Origin: Bacillus_BD sp963787345
Lineage (GTDB): Bacteria; Bacillota; Bacilli; Bacillales; Cytobacillaceae
Direction of reading: 5' to 3'
Assembly: GCA_963787345.1 (NCBI GenBank)
Contig: CAWBCW010000021.1
Location: 81,556-145,555 of the forward strand
Length of the DNA stretch: 64,000 bases
Position 1 is the first letter of the stretch. Each line of letters opens with the position of its first letter. Below are positions 35,252-45,299 of the stretch, one piece after another. The position numbers were made by a program, and so were the translations under genes. The notes below the pieces were generated by a model that was not told the DNA's origin, did no database searches, and saw nothing but the letters and a program-made list of their open reading frames with translations.

Positions 35252-36124
35252 ATGAGCAGCAGTCAAAACCAAAAGAAGCCGACTTTTCCCCCTCAGCATC
35301 AAGACCGGCAACCCGGAGTTGAAACGGAAATGAATCCCCGTCCAGTTTCCGAAAGCCCTGAATACAAAGCGAGTGGAAAACTAGCTGGGAAAAAAGCTAT
35401 TATAACCGGTGGAGATAGCGGAATTGGAAAAGCCGTTGCCCTTTTATTTGCGAAAGAAGGGGCAGATGTGGCCATTGTTTACTTAAATGAACATGATGAT
35501 GCGAATGAAACGAAAGGGCTGATTGAGAAGGAAGGACGCAAATGCCTGCTGTATGCGGGCGATATCGGTAATGAAGACTTTTGTAAAGAGGTTGTCGATA
35601 AAATTCAATCAACGTTCGGGGGCCTGGATATTCTTGTCAATAATGTGGCCGAGCAGCATCCGCAAAAGAGTTTGTTAGATATTACATCTTCACAGCTGGA
35701 GAAAACATTCCGGACCAATATTTTTTCATTTTTCCACATGACTAAATTAGTATTGCCTTATTTTAAAAAAGGAGCGTCCATCATCAATACTGCTTCGATT
35801 ACAGCTTACAAGGGGAACGAACAGTTGATTGACTATTCGGCAACAAAGGGGGCCGTCGTTTCCTTTACCCGTTCATTGGCATTGTCTCTCTCCACTCAAG
35901 GAATCCGAGTAAATGCCGTAGCACCGGGACCGATTTGGACACCGCTGATTCCCTCGACATTCACAGCTGACCAGGTCGCCACCTTTGGCTCAAATACACC
36001 AATGGGGAGGGCTGGACAGCCATATGAGGTAGCACCCTCTTATGTTTATCTCGCCTCTGATGATTCGGCTTATGTAAGTGGTCAGACGATTCATGTCAAT
36101 GGTGGAACTGTGGTAGGAGGATAG
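35252..36124 (+). CDS. short-chain dehydrogenase/reductase, GS39/YhdF type
   Basis: A 290-residue classical SDR. A 45-residue polar N-terminal tail (KKPTFPPQHQDRQPGVETEM) precedes the Rossmann motif AIITGGDSGIGKAVALLFA, then DILVNNVAEQ, NTASITAYKG, catalytic YSATK and SGQTIHVNGG. The tail is typical of Bacillus general-stress SDRs such as GS39. GGAGG precedes the ATG. Monocistronic; substrate unknown. No clear sigma-B promoter was identified. Confidence 0.88.
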   Translation: MSSSQNQKKPTFPPQHQDRQPGVETEMNPRPVSESPEYKASGKLAGKKAIITGGDSGIGKAVALLFAKEGADVAIVYLNEHDDANETKGLIEKEGRKCLLYAGDIGNEDFCKEVVDKIQSTFGGLDILVNNVAEQHPQKSLLDITSSQLEKTFRTNIFSFFHMTKLVLPYFKKGASIINTASITAYKGNEQLIDYSATKGAVVSFTRSLALSLSTQGIRVNAVAPGPIWTPLIPSTFTADQVATFGSNTPMGRAGQPYEVAPSYVYLASDDSAYVSGQTIHVNGGTVVGG

Positions 36125-36137
36125 GAAAACAAAAGTA

Positions 36138-36196
36138 AAGGGCCAGACCCTTAGTACATTAACGCTTTAATGTACCGGAGGTCTGACCCTGTTTTC
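36138..36196. terminator. GGGTC-type hairpin repeat (copy 5)
   Basis: AGGGCCAGACC pairs with GGTCTGACCCT, and a perfect inner stem GTACATTAA/TTAATGTAC surrounds CGCT. Serves as bidirectional terminator between the SDR and opuC genes. Confidence 0.8.
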
Positions 36197-36197
36197 A

Positions 36198-37100
36198 CTA
36201 TTTCTCTTCAATTAACCCTGCCTCAACAAGAAATTCTTGTGCAACAACTTCAACCATCATGCCGTCGTTGTCGACTTTTCCATTCATAATCTGCATGGCT
36301 TCCTCATCAATCTTACCTTCTAGAAGACCTAGTACTTCTTCAAGTTCAGGATATTCATTAAGTGTTTCTTGTCGAACGAGGGGAAGTGCATGGTACGGTG
36401 GGAAATAAGACTTATCGTCTTCTAACACACGTAAATCATATATTTGAAGCTGTCCGTCTGTTGTGTATGAGTTAATGACATCCACTTCATCCGCATTAAT
36501 AGAGCGGTACATCATTCCATGGTCCATGCCTTTAACGTCTTTGAATTCAAGGTCGTATTCTTTCTGAAAGCCAGGCAATCCATCTGGTCTATCAATGAAC
36601 TCAAATACTGCACCTAAGGTAAAGTCCTGGGAATACTCGGCGAAATCGCTAAATGTTTCAACGCCAAGTTCTTCCGCTTTCGCTTCATCAAGTGCAAGTG
36701 TATACGTATTGTTAAAGCCAAAAGTGTTCAATGCGACAATGCCATCGGTTTCAACAAGTCGTTTTGTTGCTTCTAATGTTTCATCTGCTGTTCCTGGTTC
36801 TTCATGGTAATAAGTTACGACAATGGTTCCTGTATAATCGGGAATTACATCGAGATGGTCATTTGTCATTGCGTTCCAGACGACGTTTGAACCACCGAGA
36901 TTTTCTTTATAAAGAACTTCTATATCCATTTTATCTTCAATTAACTGTCCCATGACATGTGACAAAATAATACTTTCCGTATTGTTTCTCGATCCGAGTC
37001 GGAGTGAATCCTTTTCGATAAAAATACATCCTGATAGCATGCTTGTGATGAGAAGTACAAACATGACTAGTGCAAATTTGTTTTTTATCTTTTTCTTCAT
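36198..37100 (-). CDS. opuCC: osmoprotectant-binding lipoprotein, OpuCC-like
   Basis: A 300-residue OpuAC/OsmF-type binding protein. Lipobox LSGC near residue 25. Motifs GSRNNTESIILSHVMGQLIE and DVIPDYTGTIVVTYYHEEP are those of quaternary-ammonium binding subunits. It starts 1 bp after the permease stop and ends the operon before a hairpin. In B. subtilis OpuCC binds glycine betaine, choline and related solutes; substrate here is by homology. Confidence 0.85.
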   Translation of the reverse strand: MKKKIKNKFALVMFVLLITSMLSGCIFIEKDSLRLGSRNNTESIILSHVMGQLIEDKMDIEVLYKENLGGSNVVWNAMTNDHLDVIPDYTGTIVVTYYHEEPGTADETLEATKRLVETDGIVALNTFGFNNTYTLALDEAKAEELGVETFSDFAEYSQDFTLGAVFEFIDRPDGLPGFQKEYDLEFKDVKGMDHGMMYRSINADEVDVINSYTTDGQLQIYDLRVLEDDKSYFPPYHALPLVRQETLNEYPELEEVLGLLEGKIDEEAMQIMNGKVDNDGMMVEVVAQEFLVEAGLIEEK

Positions 37101-37101
37101 C

Positions 37102-37755
37102 TTACTTCAATCCTTTCGGAGTTGTCCAACGTTCAATGCCAGTGAAGAAAGTCTCAAGGATAATCGCAAGAAGTGTAGCTGGGATCGCTCCAAGTAAAAT
37201 CAACCCATCGATACCACGTGTAATTCCTAGGAAAATAAAGTCACCTAGTCCACCTGCTCCGATAAAGGCTGCGAGCGTAGCATTTCCAACATTAATAACA
37301 GCCGCTGTACGAATACCAGCCATAATAACAGGTATCGCAAGAGGAAGTTCTACTCTAAATAAAATTTGCATATTCGTCATACCGACTCCTCTAGCTGCCT
37401 CGATAGTCGCTTGATCGACATCTTTAATGCCAGTGTAGGTATTTCGCATAATTGGAAGTAATGAATAAAGAAATAGTGCTGCAATAGCCGTGTTTACACC
37501 AATTCCAAAAATAGGGATCATAAAGCCGAGTAACGCTAAACTTGGTACCGTCTGCAGGACGCCTGTTCCACCAAGTACAATGGTCTTGAGCCAAGGTACA
37601 CGTGTAACGACAATTCCAAGTGTGACTGCTAGGACAGTAGCGATAATCATTGAGAAGAATACGAGTTGAATATGAACAAATGTAGCTTCAAGTACTGCTC
37701 CCCAACGTAATTGTGCTTGTTCAATGAGTTGTTGCCATATATTCATATTATTCAT
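37102..37755 (-). CDS. opuCB: osmoprotectant ABC permease, OpuCB-like
   Basis: A 217-residue permease with about five or six helices. The loop IKDVDQATIEAARGVGMTNMQILFRVELPLAIPVIMAGIRTA is the OpuC/ProW EAA region; GAGGLGDFIFLGI is conserved. GGAGGAAGATCAAA precedes the ATG, which lies inside the end of the ATPase gene (8-bp overlap). B. subtilis opuC has a second permease (OpuCD); none is present here, so the channel may be a homodimer. Confidence 0.87.
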   Translation of the reverse strand: MNNMNIWQQLIEQAQLRWGAVLEATFVHIQLVFFSMIIATVLAVTLGIVVTRVPWLKTIVLGGTGVLQTVPSLALLGFMIPIFGIGVNTAIAALFLYSLLPIMRNTYTGIKDVDQATIEAARGVGMTNMQILFRVELPLAIPVIMAGIRTAAVINVGNATLAAFIGAGGLGDFIFLGITRGIDGLILLGAIPATLLAIILETFFTGIERWTTPKGLK

Positions 37756-38885
37756 TTTGATCTTCCTCCGTTTCTATCCACTGGCTGGACAAGGCGGAGA
37801 GCAAGGAACCATTTGTAACAAGTCCGACAATTTTATGCTCTTTGTCAACAACTGGAATCATTTTAAAAGGAGTATCCTCAATGAGAACAATCGCATCTTT
37901 TGCTGTTGCTGTATCAAGTAAATAAGGCTCTGCAGGTACCATAATTTCACTAATCGCTTTAGCGGCACCTAATTTTTTAAGTATGATCATACGCAGATAC
38001 GATACCGAGCAATTTTCCGTCATCATCTTTGACAATGAGATTCGTGATTTTACGTTGACGAATAAGTGAAATTGCCCTTTCTGGGGAATGATGAGGTGGG
38101 GAAGTAACAATTTTCTCCGCCATAATTTCAGTAATTGACATAAGATCAGGATTTTGGATAATGCGATGCTTACCAATAAACTCCTCTACAAATCCGTGAG
38201 CGGGTTCATGTAGTAATTTCTCCGGAGTGTCCAATTGAAGCAGTTTCCCATCCTTCATAATGGCAATCCGGTCACCCATTTTTAAAGCTTCATCGATGTC
38301 ATGGGTTACAAAGACAATCGTCTTTTTAAGTTTTTTGTGTAATGTAATCAGTTCAGCTTGCAGTTGTTCGCGTGTAAGTGGATCGAGTGCACTGAACGGC
38401 TCGTCCATTAAAATGACATCTGGATTCGAAGCAAGTGCCCTTGCAATTCCGACACGTTGTTGTTGCCCGCCTGAAAGTTCTTTCGGATAACGGGTCGCAT
38501 GAATTTCTGGGTCCAGTCCGACCAATTCGAGTAATTCTCTTACCCGTAATTTGATATCTTTCTCATCCCAACCTTTAAGTTGGGGAACGATCCCAATATT
38601 TTTTTCGATTGTGTAATGGGGGAATAGTCCGATTTGCTGAATGACATAACCAATGTTCCGTCGAAGTTCAGAGACATTGTAAGATTTAATATCTTTTCCG
38701 TTTATCGTGATTGTCCCGCTTGAATGAGGATTAATCCGATTAATCATTTTCATTGTTGTTGACTTTCCTGAACCACTTGGCCCAATTAGGACAAGTAATT
38801 CACCTTTCTGAATTTCAAGATTAAGAGATTTCACAGCTTGAAATCCACCATCGTACACTTTTGTTACATTTTCAAACTTAATCAT
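37748..38885 (-). pseudogene. opuCA: OpuCA-like ABC ATPase with frameshift in CBS region
   Basis: The frame from ATG 38885 (AGGAGGTACTT upstream) encodes Walker A GPSGSGKS, LSGGQQQRVGIARAL, VILMDEPFSALDP, VTHDIDEAL and the first CBS motif up to LLGIVSAYDH, where it stops at 37977. A second frame, one base on, continues KKLGAAKAISEIMVPAEPYLL and AIVLIEDTPFKMIPVVDKEHKIVGLV to 37748, i.e. the second CBS motif. A single-base change near the AAAAAA tract at about 37,975 explains it. CBS motifs sense ionic strength, so a real truncation could deregulate transport. A sequencing error is equally possible. Confidence 0.8.
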
Positions 38886-39190
38886 AAGTACCTCCTGTTT
38901 TTTTGATGTCTCATCTATATCTGTACCTCATATAGATTCTCGAAAGTCACTCCTTTGTTTATGTGTGTTCACATAATATTCATATTTTGTTCGTATCTCG
39001 CTGTTTAAGGATAACATTTATATTTGAATATTCAAAGGCTATAAACGTTGTTATTCCTCTATCTAGGCGCCGAGAAAGCCCTTACATCGACTGAAACCTT
39101 CTAATCCCTTATAAATAGTCCTGATTACTGAGGATTAGGGACGATTGGGGGTACTAAAAAAGTAATAAATCTGCATATTGAATAGAAATA
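38886..39190. other. upstream region of opuC, no gene
   Basis: About 300 bases that should carry the opuC promoter. AT-rich, no clear -35/-10 seen and no open frame with a ribosome site. Confidence 0.35.
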
Positions 39191-39243
39191 AAGGGCCTGA
39201 TTCCCAGTGCATGAAAAATTAAATACACCGGGTATCAGACCCC
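39191..39243. repeat. GGGTC-type hairpin repeat (copy 6)
   Basis: AAGGGCCTGAT pairs with ATCAGACCCC; core contains AAAAATTAAATACACCGG. Orphan copy not next to a gene end, except possibly the relic that follows. Confidence 0.65.
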
Positions 39244-39301
39244 TAATCTGAATTACATATATCGTGCTTATGTCGAAAAGTTAAGTATGACTTATATACA
39301 T

Positions 39302-39430
39302 TTAAATAACTTGGCCACCGTCTGCTTTCATTGATTCTTTGTTCGTATTTTCTTCCTCTACTATTTTATCAAAGGAACCATACTTTTCTTGAACTAATGC
39401 AAAACCAATGGCTGCTAAAAAATACAGATC
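39302..39430 (-). pseudogene. C-terminal relic of a membrane transporter
   Basis: An open frame without a start encodes DLYFLAAIGFALVQEKYG then a charged tail and a stop at 39302. The hydrophobic helix plus acidic C-terminal tail resembles the end of a secondary transporter. The rest is missing. It lies just upstream of the aromatic-degradation genes. Confidence 0.4.
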
Positions 39431-39695
39431 AATCTAATAGAAATGATAGAAAGTTAACATTCAATAAACATCTATACTACATCTTTCTTATGTACTGATA
39501 TGAATCTACTAAGGAACTTTCCTCCAACGATGTAAAGACATGTATGCTAGATTAACTTATCTAATTTTCCCAATATAACTAAACTAAAATACTATTTGTT
39601 TCACATATAAGAAGTTAAAACTTTTATTCAGAATATTTACAATATATTATTTTATATAGGCTAACTAAACGATTTAGAAAAGGGGAGAGAAAATC

Positions 39696-40907
39696 ATGAA
39701 AACACAAGTAGGGATTATTGGGGCTGGACCAGCTGGACTTATTCTTGCACAACTTCTTCATTTACAAGGGATTGATTCTGTCATTTTAGAACGGAAATCA
39801 CGGGATAAAATAGTAGGAACGGTAAAGGCAGGGATATTAGAGCAAACGACTATTGATATATTAAGAGAAATTGGTGTTGGAGATCGTATGAATCATGAAG
39901 GTCATTTTCATGATGGGAATTACTTTCAATTCAATGGTGAAAGACGCCATATTGATTTGAAAAAGTATTCTGGAGGAAAACAGGTAGTTGTGTATCCACA
40001 ACATGAAGTGATTATCGATTTAGTGAATAAACGTTATGAAAATGGTAAAGACATTATCTTTGACGTAGAAGATGTTACTTTACACGATATCAATACAAAC
40101 GAACCCAAAATCCGATATCGTAAAAATGGAATGGATGAAGAGATTGTATGCGATTTCATTGCAGGATGTGACGGGTATCATGGACCAAGTCGTCGTGCGA
40201 TTCCTGATTCTATTAGAAAAGAACATCTGCATACGTATAAGGATGGCTGGTTAGGGATTCTATCTGATTCGGCTCCAGCAGCAGATGAGCTCGTGTATGC
40301 CAACCATGATAATGGATTTGCTTTATTAAGTACACGCACACAGATTCTCCAACGCCACTATCTACAAGTGGATGCAAACGATGATATTGCCAATTGGTCG
40401 GATGACAGAATCTGGACAGAATTAAATGAAAGGACGAAAACCCAAGACGGCTGGCAAATACCGGATGGACCGATTAATTCAAAGGGAATCATCCAAATGC
40501 GCAGTTTCATTTGTGAAACGATGCAATATGGCCGCCTTTTCATAGCGGGTGATGCTGCCCATACCGTTCCTCCTACAGGCGCTAAAGGACTCAACTTGGC
40601 TGCTACGGATGTCAAAGTAATGGCTCGTGGCCTTACAGAATTCTACCAAACTGGCAGCAATGATATCCTTGATCGTTATTCAGAAATCTGTCTTCGTCGT
40701 GTTTGGAAAGCAGAACGATTCTCTTCATTTATGACAAGGCTTCTTCATACAAATCCAACTTATGATTCATTTGAACGTGGTATTCAATTGGCTGATCTTG
40801 ATTACTATACTTCATATGAAGCAGGATTAACGATGATTGCTGAGAACTATGTAGGTTTGCCGATCGAATGGGGAAAAGCGGAAGGCTTACAACTAGTAAA
40901 GAACTAA
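39696..40907 (+). CDS. pobA: 4-hydroxybenzoate 3-monooxygenase
   Basis: A 403-residue class A flavin monooxygenase. GXGXXG FAD motif IIGAGPAGLILAQLLHLQGI, the DG motif FIAGCDGYHGPSR, and the second FAD motif GRLFIAGDAAHTVPPTGAKGLNLAATDV are all present, and SVILERKS, VKAGILEQTT and the length match PobA. It hydroxylates 4-hydroxybenzoate to protocatechuate with NAD(P)H and oxygen. AAAGGGGAGAGAAAATC precedes the ATG. The following gene is an ACMSD-type decarboxylase, matching the PraI-PraH pairing of the protocatechuate 2,3-cleavage route. Confidence 0.92.
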   Translation: MKTQVGIIGAGPAGLILAQLLHLQGIDSVILERKSRDKIVGTVKAGILEQTTIDILREIGVGDRMNHEGHFHDGNYFQFNGERRHIDLKKYSGGKQVVVYPQHEVIIDLVNKRYENGKDIIFDVEDVTLHDINTNEPKIRYRKNGMDEEIVCDFIAGCDGYHGPSRRAIPDSIRKEHLHTYKDGWLGILSDSAPAADELVYANHDNGFALLSTRTQILQRHYLQVDANDDIANWSDDRIWTELNERTKTQDGWQIPDGPINSKGIIQMRSFICETMQYGRLFIAGDAAHTVPPTGAKGLNLAATDVKVMARGLTEFYQTGSNDILDRYSEICLRRVWKAERFSSFMTRLLHTNPTYDSFERGIQLADLDYYTSYEAGLTMIAENYVGLPIEWGKAEGLQLVKN

Positions 40908-40997
40908 ACCAAATCAATCCTTATGGGAAATGTTTAGGAAGCATTTCCCCTGACAGTTAAGAGATTGAATTCGTCATAACAAGGAGTGAAGGAGTTT

Positions 40998-41951
40998 ATG
41001 CATGACTTTCATACTCATTTTATCCCAAAGGATGTAATGCATTGGCTAGAGGAAAATCAACATATAGTAAATGCTGAATGGATAAAGAAAGATACTGATA
41101 AAGAAGATTTTCTTTTTATTAATCAAAAATGGGGATTTGAATTAAAGAAAACCTTTACGGACTTTGATCTATATAGAAGGGAACAAGAAAAAGCGAATGT
41201 AACCCATTCCATGATTTCGTCTATCCCGCAGCTCTTTCTCTATGACTTTCCAGTAGAGATTACAACAGAAATATCGAGAGTCTATAATAAATCTCTTGCG
41301 GATCTCATCAAGGTGAATCCTAATAAGCTGTCCGCCGTTGGAACGGTTCCATTGGCACATCCGGATAAAGCGGCGGAAGTTTTAAATGAAGCGATGAATA
41401 TGGGGTTAAAGGGAGCCATTATCGGGCCGGGAATTGACCAACATATGCTGTCAGACAGCTTTTTTCAAAGCTTCTTTGAAGAAGCGAACAGGTTGAAGGC
41501 GATTCTTTTTATCCATCCTTTATTATGTGAAGATCCCCGCTTAAAAAGGCGGATGATGCCTAATCTTATCGGGGTTCCTTGGGAGACAACCGTTTGTGCA
41601 ACAGATATCCTATTAAGTGGAATGGTTGATCAATACCCGGATGTAAAAATTCTTTTTGCTCATGGCGGTGGATTTCTTCCTTATCAAATAGGGCGATTAG
41701 ATAAAGGTTATGAACAATGGGGACTTGTTTCGTCTCAATTACAAGCTCGGCCTTCAGAATATTTAAAACGCTTTTGGTATGATACTGTTCTTTGGAATCA
41801 GGATAGTATCAATTTTCTTGTCAAAACAGTCGGCGACGATCGCGTTGTTGCAGGATCCGATTATCCATTTGACTTATGTGTATGGCCTCCAAGAGAAATC
41901 AGTGATCAAGGGGCCCGTACTTTATTAGATGTTGCTGTACAACCAAGATAG
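40998..41951 (+). CDS. ACMSD-family decarboxylase/amidohydrolase
   Basis: A protein of 317 residues from the aminocarboxymuconate-semialdehyde decarboxylase family. HDFHTHFIP gives the H-x-H metal pair; ILFIHPLLCEDPR, ILFAHGGGFLPYQIGRLDKGYE and VVAGSDYPFDL complete the site. The ATG at 40998 has AAGGAG motifs at 40981 and 40989. By position after pobA it may decarboxylate 5-carboxy-2-hydroxymuconate semialdehyde (PraH role), but no protocatechuate 2,3-dioxygenase is in the window. The end (LDVAVQPR) is about 10 residues shorter than I would expect. Confidence 0.82.
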   Translation: MHDFHTHFIPKDVMHWLEENQHIVNAEWIKKDTDKEDFLFINQKWGFELKKTFTDFDLYRREQEKANVTHSMISSIPQLFLYDFPVEITTEISRVYNKSLADLIKVNPNKLSAVGTVPLAHPDKAAEVLNEAMNMGLKGAIIGPGIDQHMLSDSFFQSFFEEANRLKAILFIHPLLCEDPRLKRRMMPNLIGVPWETTVCATDILLSGMVDQYPDVKILFAHGGGFLPYQIGRLDKGYEQWGLVSSQLQARPSEYLKRFWYDTVLWNQDSINFLVKTVGDDRVVAGSDYPFDLCVWPPREISDQGARTLLDVAVQPR

Positions 41952-42364
41952 ATTAGTAGAATCTTTCAGTATTACAATTAAAAATACATGGGGAATAGAA
42001 AATGCCCTTGGAAGGAGCTCTGATTAGAGAGTTAAGAAAGTCATTCAGCAAGAGTCTCTTTCTTATCCTATTAACTCAACCTTCGCAGAGTAAAATTGGC
42101 CAATAGGCTTTGATGTACCTAGGAAAACTAGAGATTCACTGTTTAAGTTGAATCATTCGTCTACATAGTTGTGCCACAATGGTCGTTATCGTTGGAGTGA
42201 GGGAATCAGTTTTTCTCCTTAAGCATTTTGTTAGTGCCGATCTTTCAACCATGCTATTATTTAGTTAAGAAATTTAAATGCAATTAAATATATTTAAATT
42301 AAATATATTTGAACTAAAGTATATTTATATCATAGATTGTAAACTTACAAAGGGGTGTTTTTAC
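41952..42364. other. 410-bp gap with no assignable gene
   Basis: No supported frame. A/T-rich near-repeats ATTTAAAT and TATATTT at 42270-42325 just before the aldehyde dehydrogenase may hold its promoter and operator. Confidence 0.35.
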
Positions 42365-43825
42365 ATGAGTATTTTTCAAAAATACAATAAAAGTTTTATC
42401 AATGGCGAATGGATCGAGGGGCTTAGCGCTCGTAAAGTAGATATATTAAATCCATATAATGATTCAGTTTTATCTACTGTTTCTTTAGCGAATGCTGAAC
42501 AAGTGGCTGACACATTTGAAAGGGCAAAAGAAGCTCAAAAAGAATGGGCTAAATCTACTCCTGAAACAAGAAGAGAAGTAATGAAAAAAGCAGCAACCTA
42601 TTTGAAAGAAAATAGAGATGAGCTTATTAGGATCATGTCTCAAGAAACAGGCGGAACTTTGCTTAAATCAAATGTTGAACTAGATTTAACTTTAGAGGTT
42701 CTTGAGGCAGCTCCGAATTTTGTTGATCAAATTCATACAGTCCAAGAAGTGCCATCTGGAATTCCAGGTAAAACAAATCGCATTTATCGACTACCACTTG
42801 GAGTGATATCTTCTATATCTCCATTTAACTTTCCGATGAATCTTTCAATGAGGACGATTGCCCCAGCGATTGCTTTAGGGAATACAGTTGTTCACAAGCC
42901 TGGGATTCAAGTTGGATTTACTGGAGGAGCGATTATTGCGGCTGCCTTTGAATATGCAGGACTGCCAAAAGGTGTATTCAATATGATCTTAACGGATTCA
43001 AAGGAAATTGGTGATGATATGCTTACCAATCCGATCCCGAGATTAATTAGTTTTACTGGTTCAACAGACGTTGGTCGTCATATTGGAAAAATTGCAGGGG
43101 AGAATTTAAAACGGGTCGCTCTCGAACTCGGTGGAAATAACCCATTTGTCGTTCTTTCAGATGCAGACGTAGACCGAGCGGTAGATGCGGCTATCTTTGG
43201 CAAGTATATCCACCAGGGCCAAATTTGCATGAGTATTAATCGCATCATTGTCCATAAAGACTTGTATGAAAACTTTACTCAAAAATTTGTAGAGCGTGCG
43301 AAACAGCTTCCATACGGAGATCAATTAGATTCTAAAACCGTCATTGGACCCCTTATTAATGAACGTCAAGTAGACAAAGTTCTTGGCTTAATTGAAGAAG
43401 CAAAAAATGCTGGAAGTAAACTTGCATTGGAAGGGAAAAAAGTTGGAAATGTATTAACTCCATTTATTTTCCGTGATGTGAAAAGTACAGATAAAATTGC
43501 GCAAGAGGAAATGTTTTCACCGGTCGTTTCTATTATTAAAGCGGAAACCGATGAGGAAGCGATTGAAATTGCAAACGAAACAGAATATGGGTTAACTTCT
43601 GCTATTTTTACAACTGATTTAGAAAAGGGAGAACAGTTTGCATTGCAAATTGATAGTGGAATGACTCATATCAATGATCAAACAGTGAACGATGCACCTA
43701 ATATTCCATTTGGTGGGAATAAAGCGAGTGGCTTAGGTCGTTTTGGTAATCCTTATATGTTGGATGAATTTACAACAATGAAATGGGTTTCTAGTCAAAC
43801 GAAATATCGTGAATTTCCTTTTTAA
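42365..43825 (+). CDS. benzaldehyde-type NAD(P) aldehyde dehydrogenase (XylC-like)
   Basis: A 486-residue aldehyde dehydrogenase. ISPFNFPMNLSMRTIAPAIALGN and FTGSTDVGRHIGKIA bind the cofactor; LELGGNNPFVVLSDAD holds the general-base Glu and GQICMSINRIIVH the nucleophile Cys. ATG 42365 is chosen because AAAGGGGTG lies upstream; the longer frame from 42278 has no ribosome site. Followed by an aryl-alcohol dehydrogenase, so it probably oxidises benzaldehyde or substituted benzaldehydes to benzoates. Confidence 0.87.
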   Translation: MSIFQKYNKSFINGEWIEGLSARKVDILNPYNDSVLSTVSLANAEQVADTFERAKEAQKEWAKSTPETRREVMKKAATYLKENRDELIRIMSQETGGTLLKSNVELDLTLEVLEAAPNFVDQIHTVQEVPSGIPGKTNRIYRLPLGVISSISPFNFPMNLSMRTIAPAIALGNTVVHKPGIQVGFTGGAIIAAAFEYAGLPKGVFNMILTDSKEIGDDMLTNPIPRLISFTGSTDVGRHIGKIAGENLKRVALELGGNNPFVVLSDADVDRAVDAAIFGKYIHQGQICMSINRIIVHKDLYENFTQKFVERAKQLPYGDQLDSKTVIGPLINERQVDKVLGLIEEAKNAGSKLALEGKKVGNVLTPFIFRDVKSTDKIAQEEMFSPVVSIIKAETDEEAIEIANETEYGLTSAIFTTDLEKGEQFALQIDSGMTHINDQTVNDAPNIPFGGNKASGLGRFGNPYMLDEFTTMKWVSSQTKYREFPF

Positions 43826-43895
43826 TCTAATTGCAACTTTAATTTTACTAAAATTTAAAATAATGAGATATGAACAAACGTAAGGAGGGGAAACG

Positions 43896-44984
43896 ATGAA
43901 AATTACAGCTGCAGTTACACCTGGACAAGGTCAGGATTTCATTCTTGAAGAAGTAGAATTAGCAGTCCCAAAGGCAAATGAAGTTCTAGTGAAAATTGTT
44001 GCTACAGGTGTTTGTCATACGGATGCAGTTGCACGTGATGAGGCAATCGCACCCCTGCCTGCAGTACTTGGACATGAGGGCTCAGGTATTGTAGAAGAAG
44101 TTGGTGAAGGTGTTACACGTTTGGCCAAAGGAGATCATGTTGTATTATCATTCGCTCATTGTGGCCACTGCGATAACTGTTTAACGGGTCACCCAACAGT
44201 TTGTGAAACGTTCAATGACTTAAACTTTGGTGGTATGCATGACGATCACACACATCGATTATCAAGAGATGGTCAACCACTTTCAACATTCTTCGGTCAA
44301 TCTTCATTTGGTACATTTGCCATTGCTCACGAGCGCAATGTTGTCAAAGTGGATAAAGATGTAGATTTAGCTATATTAGGTCCTTTAGGCTGTGGTATTC
44401 AAACAGGGGCAGGTACCGTTTTAAATAGAATCAAGCCAGAATTTGGTTCAACAATTGCCATTTACGGTGCAGGGGCGGTTGGTTTAAGTGCCGTTATGGC
44501 TGCAAAAATTGTAGGCTGTAAAACAATTATTGCCATTGATGTAAACGATTCACGGCTAGATTTGGCGAAAGAGCTTGGTGCCACACATATATTTAATGGA
44601 ACAAAAGTAGATGTTGTGAAAGAAATTAAAGAATTAACAAACGGTGGCACAAAATATGGAATCGATACAACAGGTGTTCCCCCAGTTGTCCGTCAATGTT
44701 TACAGGCATTACGTCCACTTGGCGTTGCTGCAATTGTCGGTGTTACACCAGAAATGAATATTGATGTGCATAATGATTTAATGGCTGAAGGAAAAACAAT
44801 GATGGGTGTAATTGAAGGCGACTCAGTACCAAATGTCTTCATTCCACAATTAATTGATTACTACAAAAAAGGCCAATTCCCATTTGATAAACTAGTCAAA
44901 TTTTACGATTTTGATGAAATCAATGAGGCGTTTGAGGATTCTAAAAAGGGAATTGCGATTAAACCTATATTAAAAATTTCTTAA
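43896..44984 (+). CDS. aryl-alcohol dehydrogenase, zinc MDR type (XylB-like)
   Basis: A 362-residue zinc alcohol dehydrogenase. Catalytic zinc ligands in GVCHTDAVARDE and LGHEGSGIVEEVG, structural zinc CGHCDNCLTGHPTVC, and the NAD fold IAIYGAGAVGLSAVMAAKI. The family member XylB oxidises benzyl alcohols to benzaldehydes. AAGGAGGGG precedes the ATG, 70 bp after the aldehyde dehydrogenase, with which it forms a two-step pathway to benzoate; 4-hydroxybenzyl substrates would feed PobA. Confidence 0.88.
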   Translation: MKITAAVTPGQGQDFILEEVELAVPKANEVLVKIVATGVCHTDAVARDEAIAPLPAVLGHEGSGIVEEVGEGVTRLAKGDHVVLSFAHCGHCDNCLTGHPTVCETFNDLNFGGMHDDHTHRLSRDGQPLSTFFGQSSFGTFAIAHERNVVKVDKDVDLAILGPLGCGIQTGAGTVLNRIKPEFGSTIAIYGAGAVGLSAVMAAKIVGCKTIIAIDVNDSRLDLAKELGATHIFNGTKVDVVKEIKELTNGGTKYGIDTTGVPPVVRQCLQALRPLGVAAIVGVTPEMNIDVHNDLMAEGKTMMGVIEGDSVPNVFIPQLIDYYKKGQFPFDKLVKFYDFDEINEAFEDSKKGIAIKPILKIS

Positions 44985-45075
44985 TAGTTATGAAGAATTC
45001 CGATATGTAACAGTGACCATCCAAGGGTGCACTTTTAAATCGAAATCCAAAATGTTGACGCTCTAATTTTAGAAT

Positions 45076-45118
45076 GAAAGGAATCGGGGAAGTAATATCT
45101 CCGATTCCTTTCGTTTTT
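45076..45118 (+). terminator. strong terminator after aryl-alcohol dehydrogenase
   Basis: GAAAGGAATCGG and CCGATTCCTTTC pair perfectly over 12 bp and are followed by GTTTTT. Confidence 0.9.
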
Positions 45119-45299
45119 ATCCCCATCATTCCTTCATCTTTATCCCGTATTAGCGGTTTCGTGACATATGGTGCTCTAACAAAGTTGATTTACTTATAAA
45201 TAATTCTAAATACTTTATATATTTTGAAGATACATTATAATTATAGTAAGAACTAACTTCTTATATTTGAAACAAATGAAATCGATTGAGGTGATGGGA

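Noticed and set aside
37070..37414. 114-codon plus-strand frame over opuCB
   Set aside because: Shadow of the permease gene; composition is that of reverse-complemented membrane helices.
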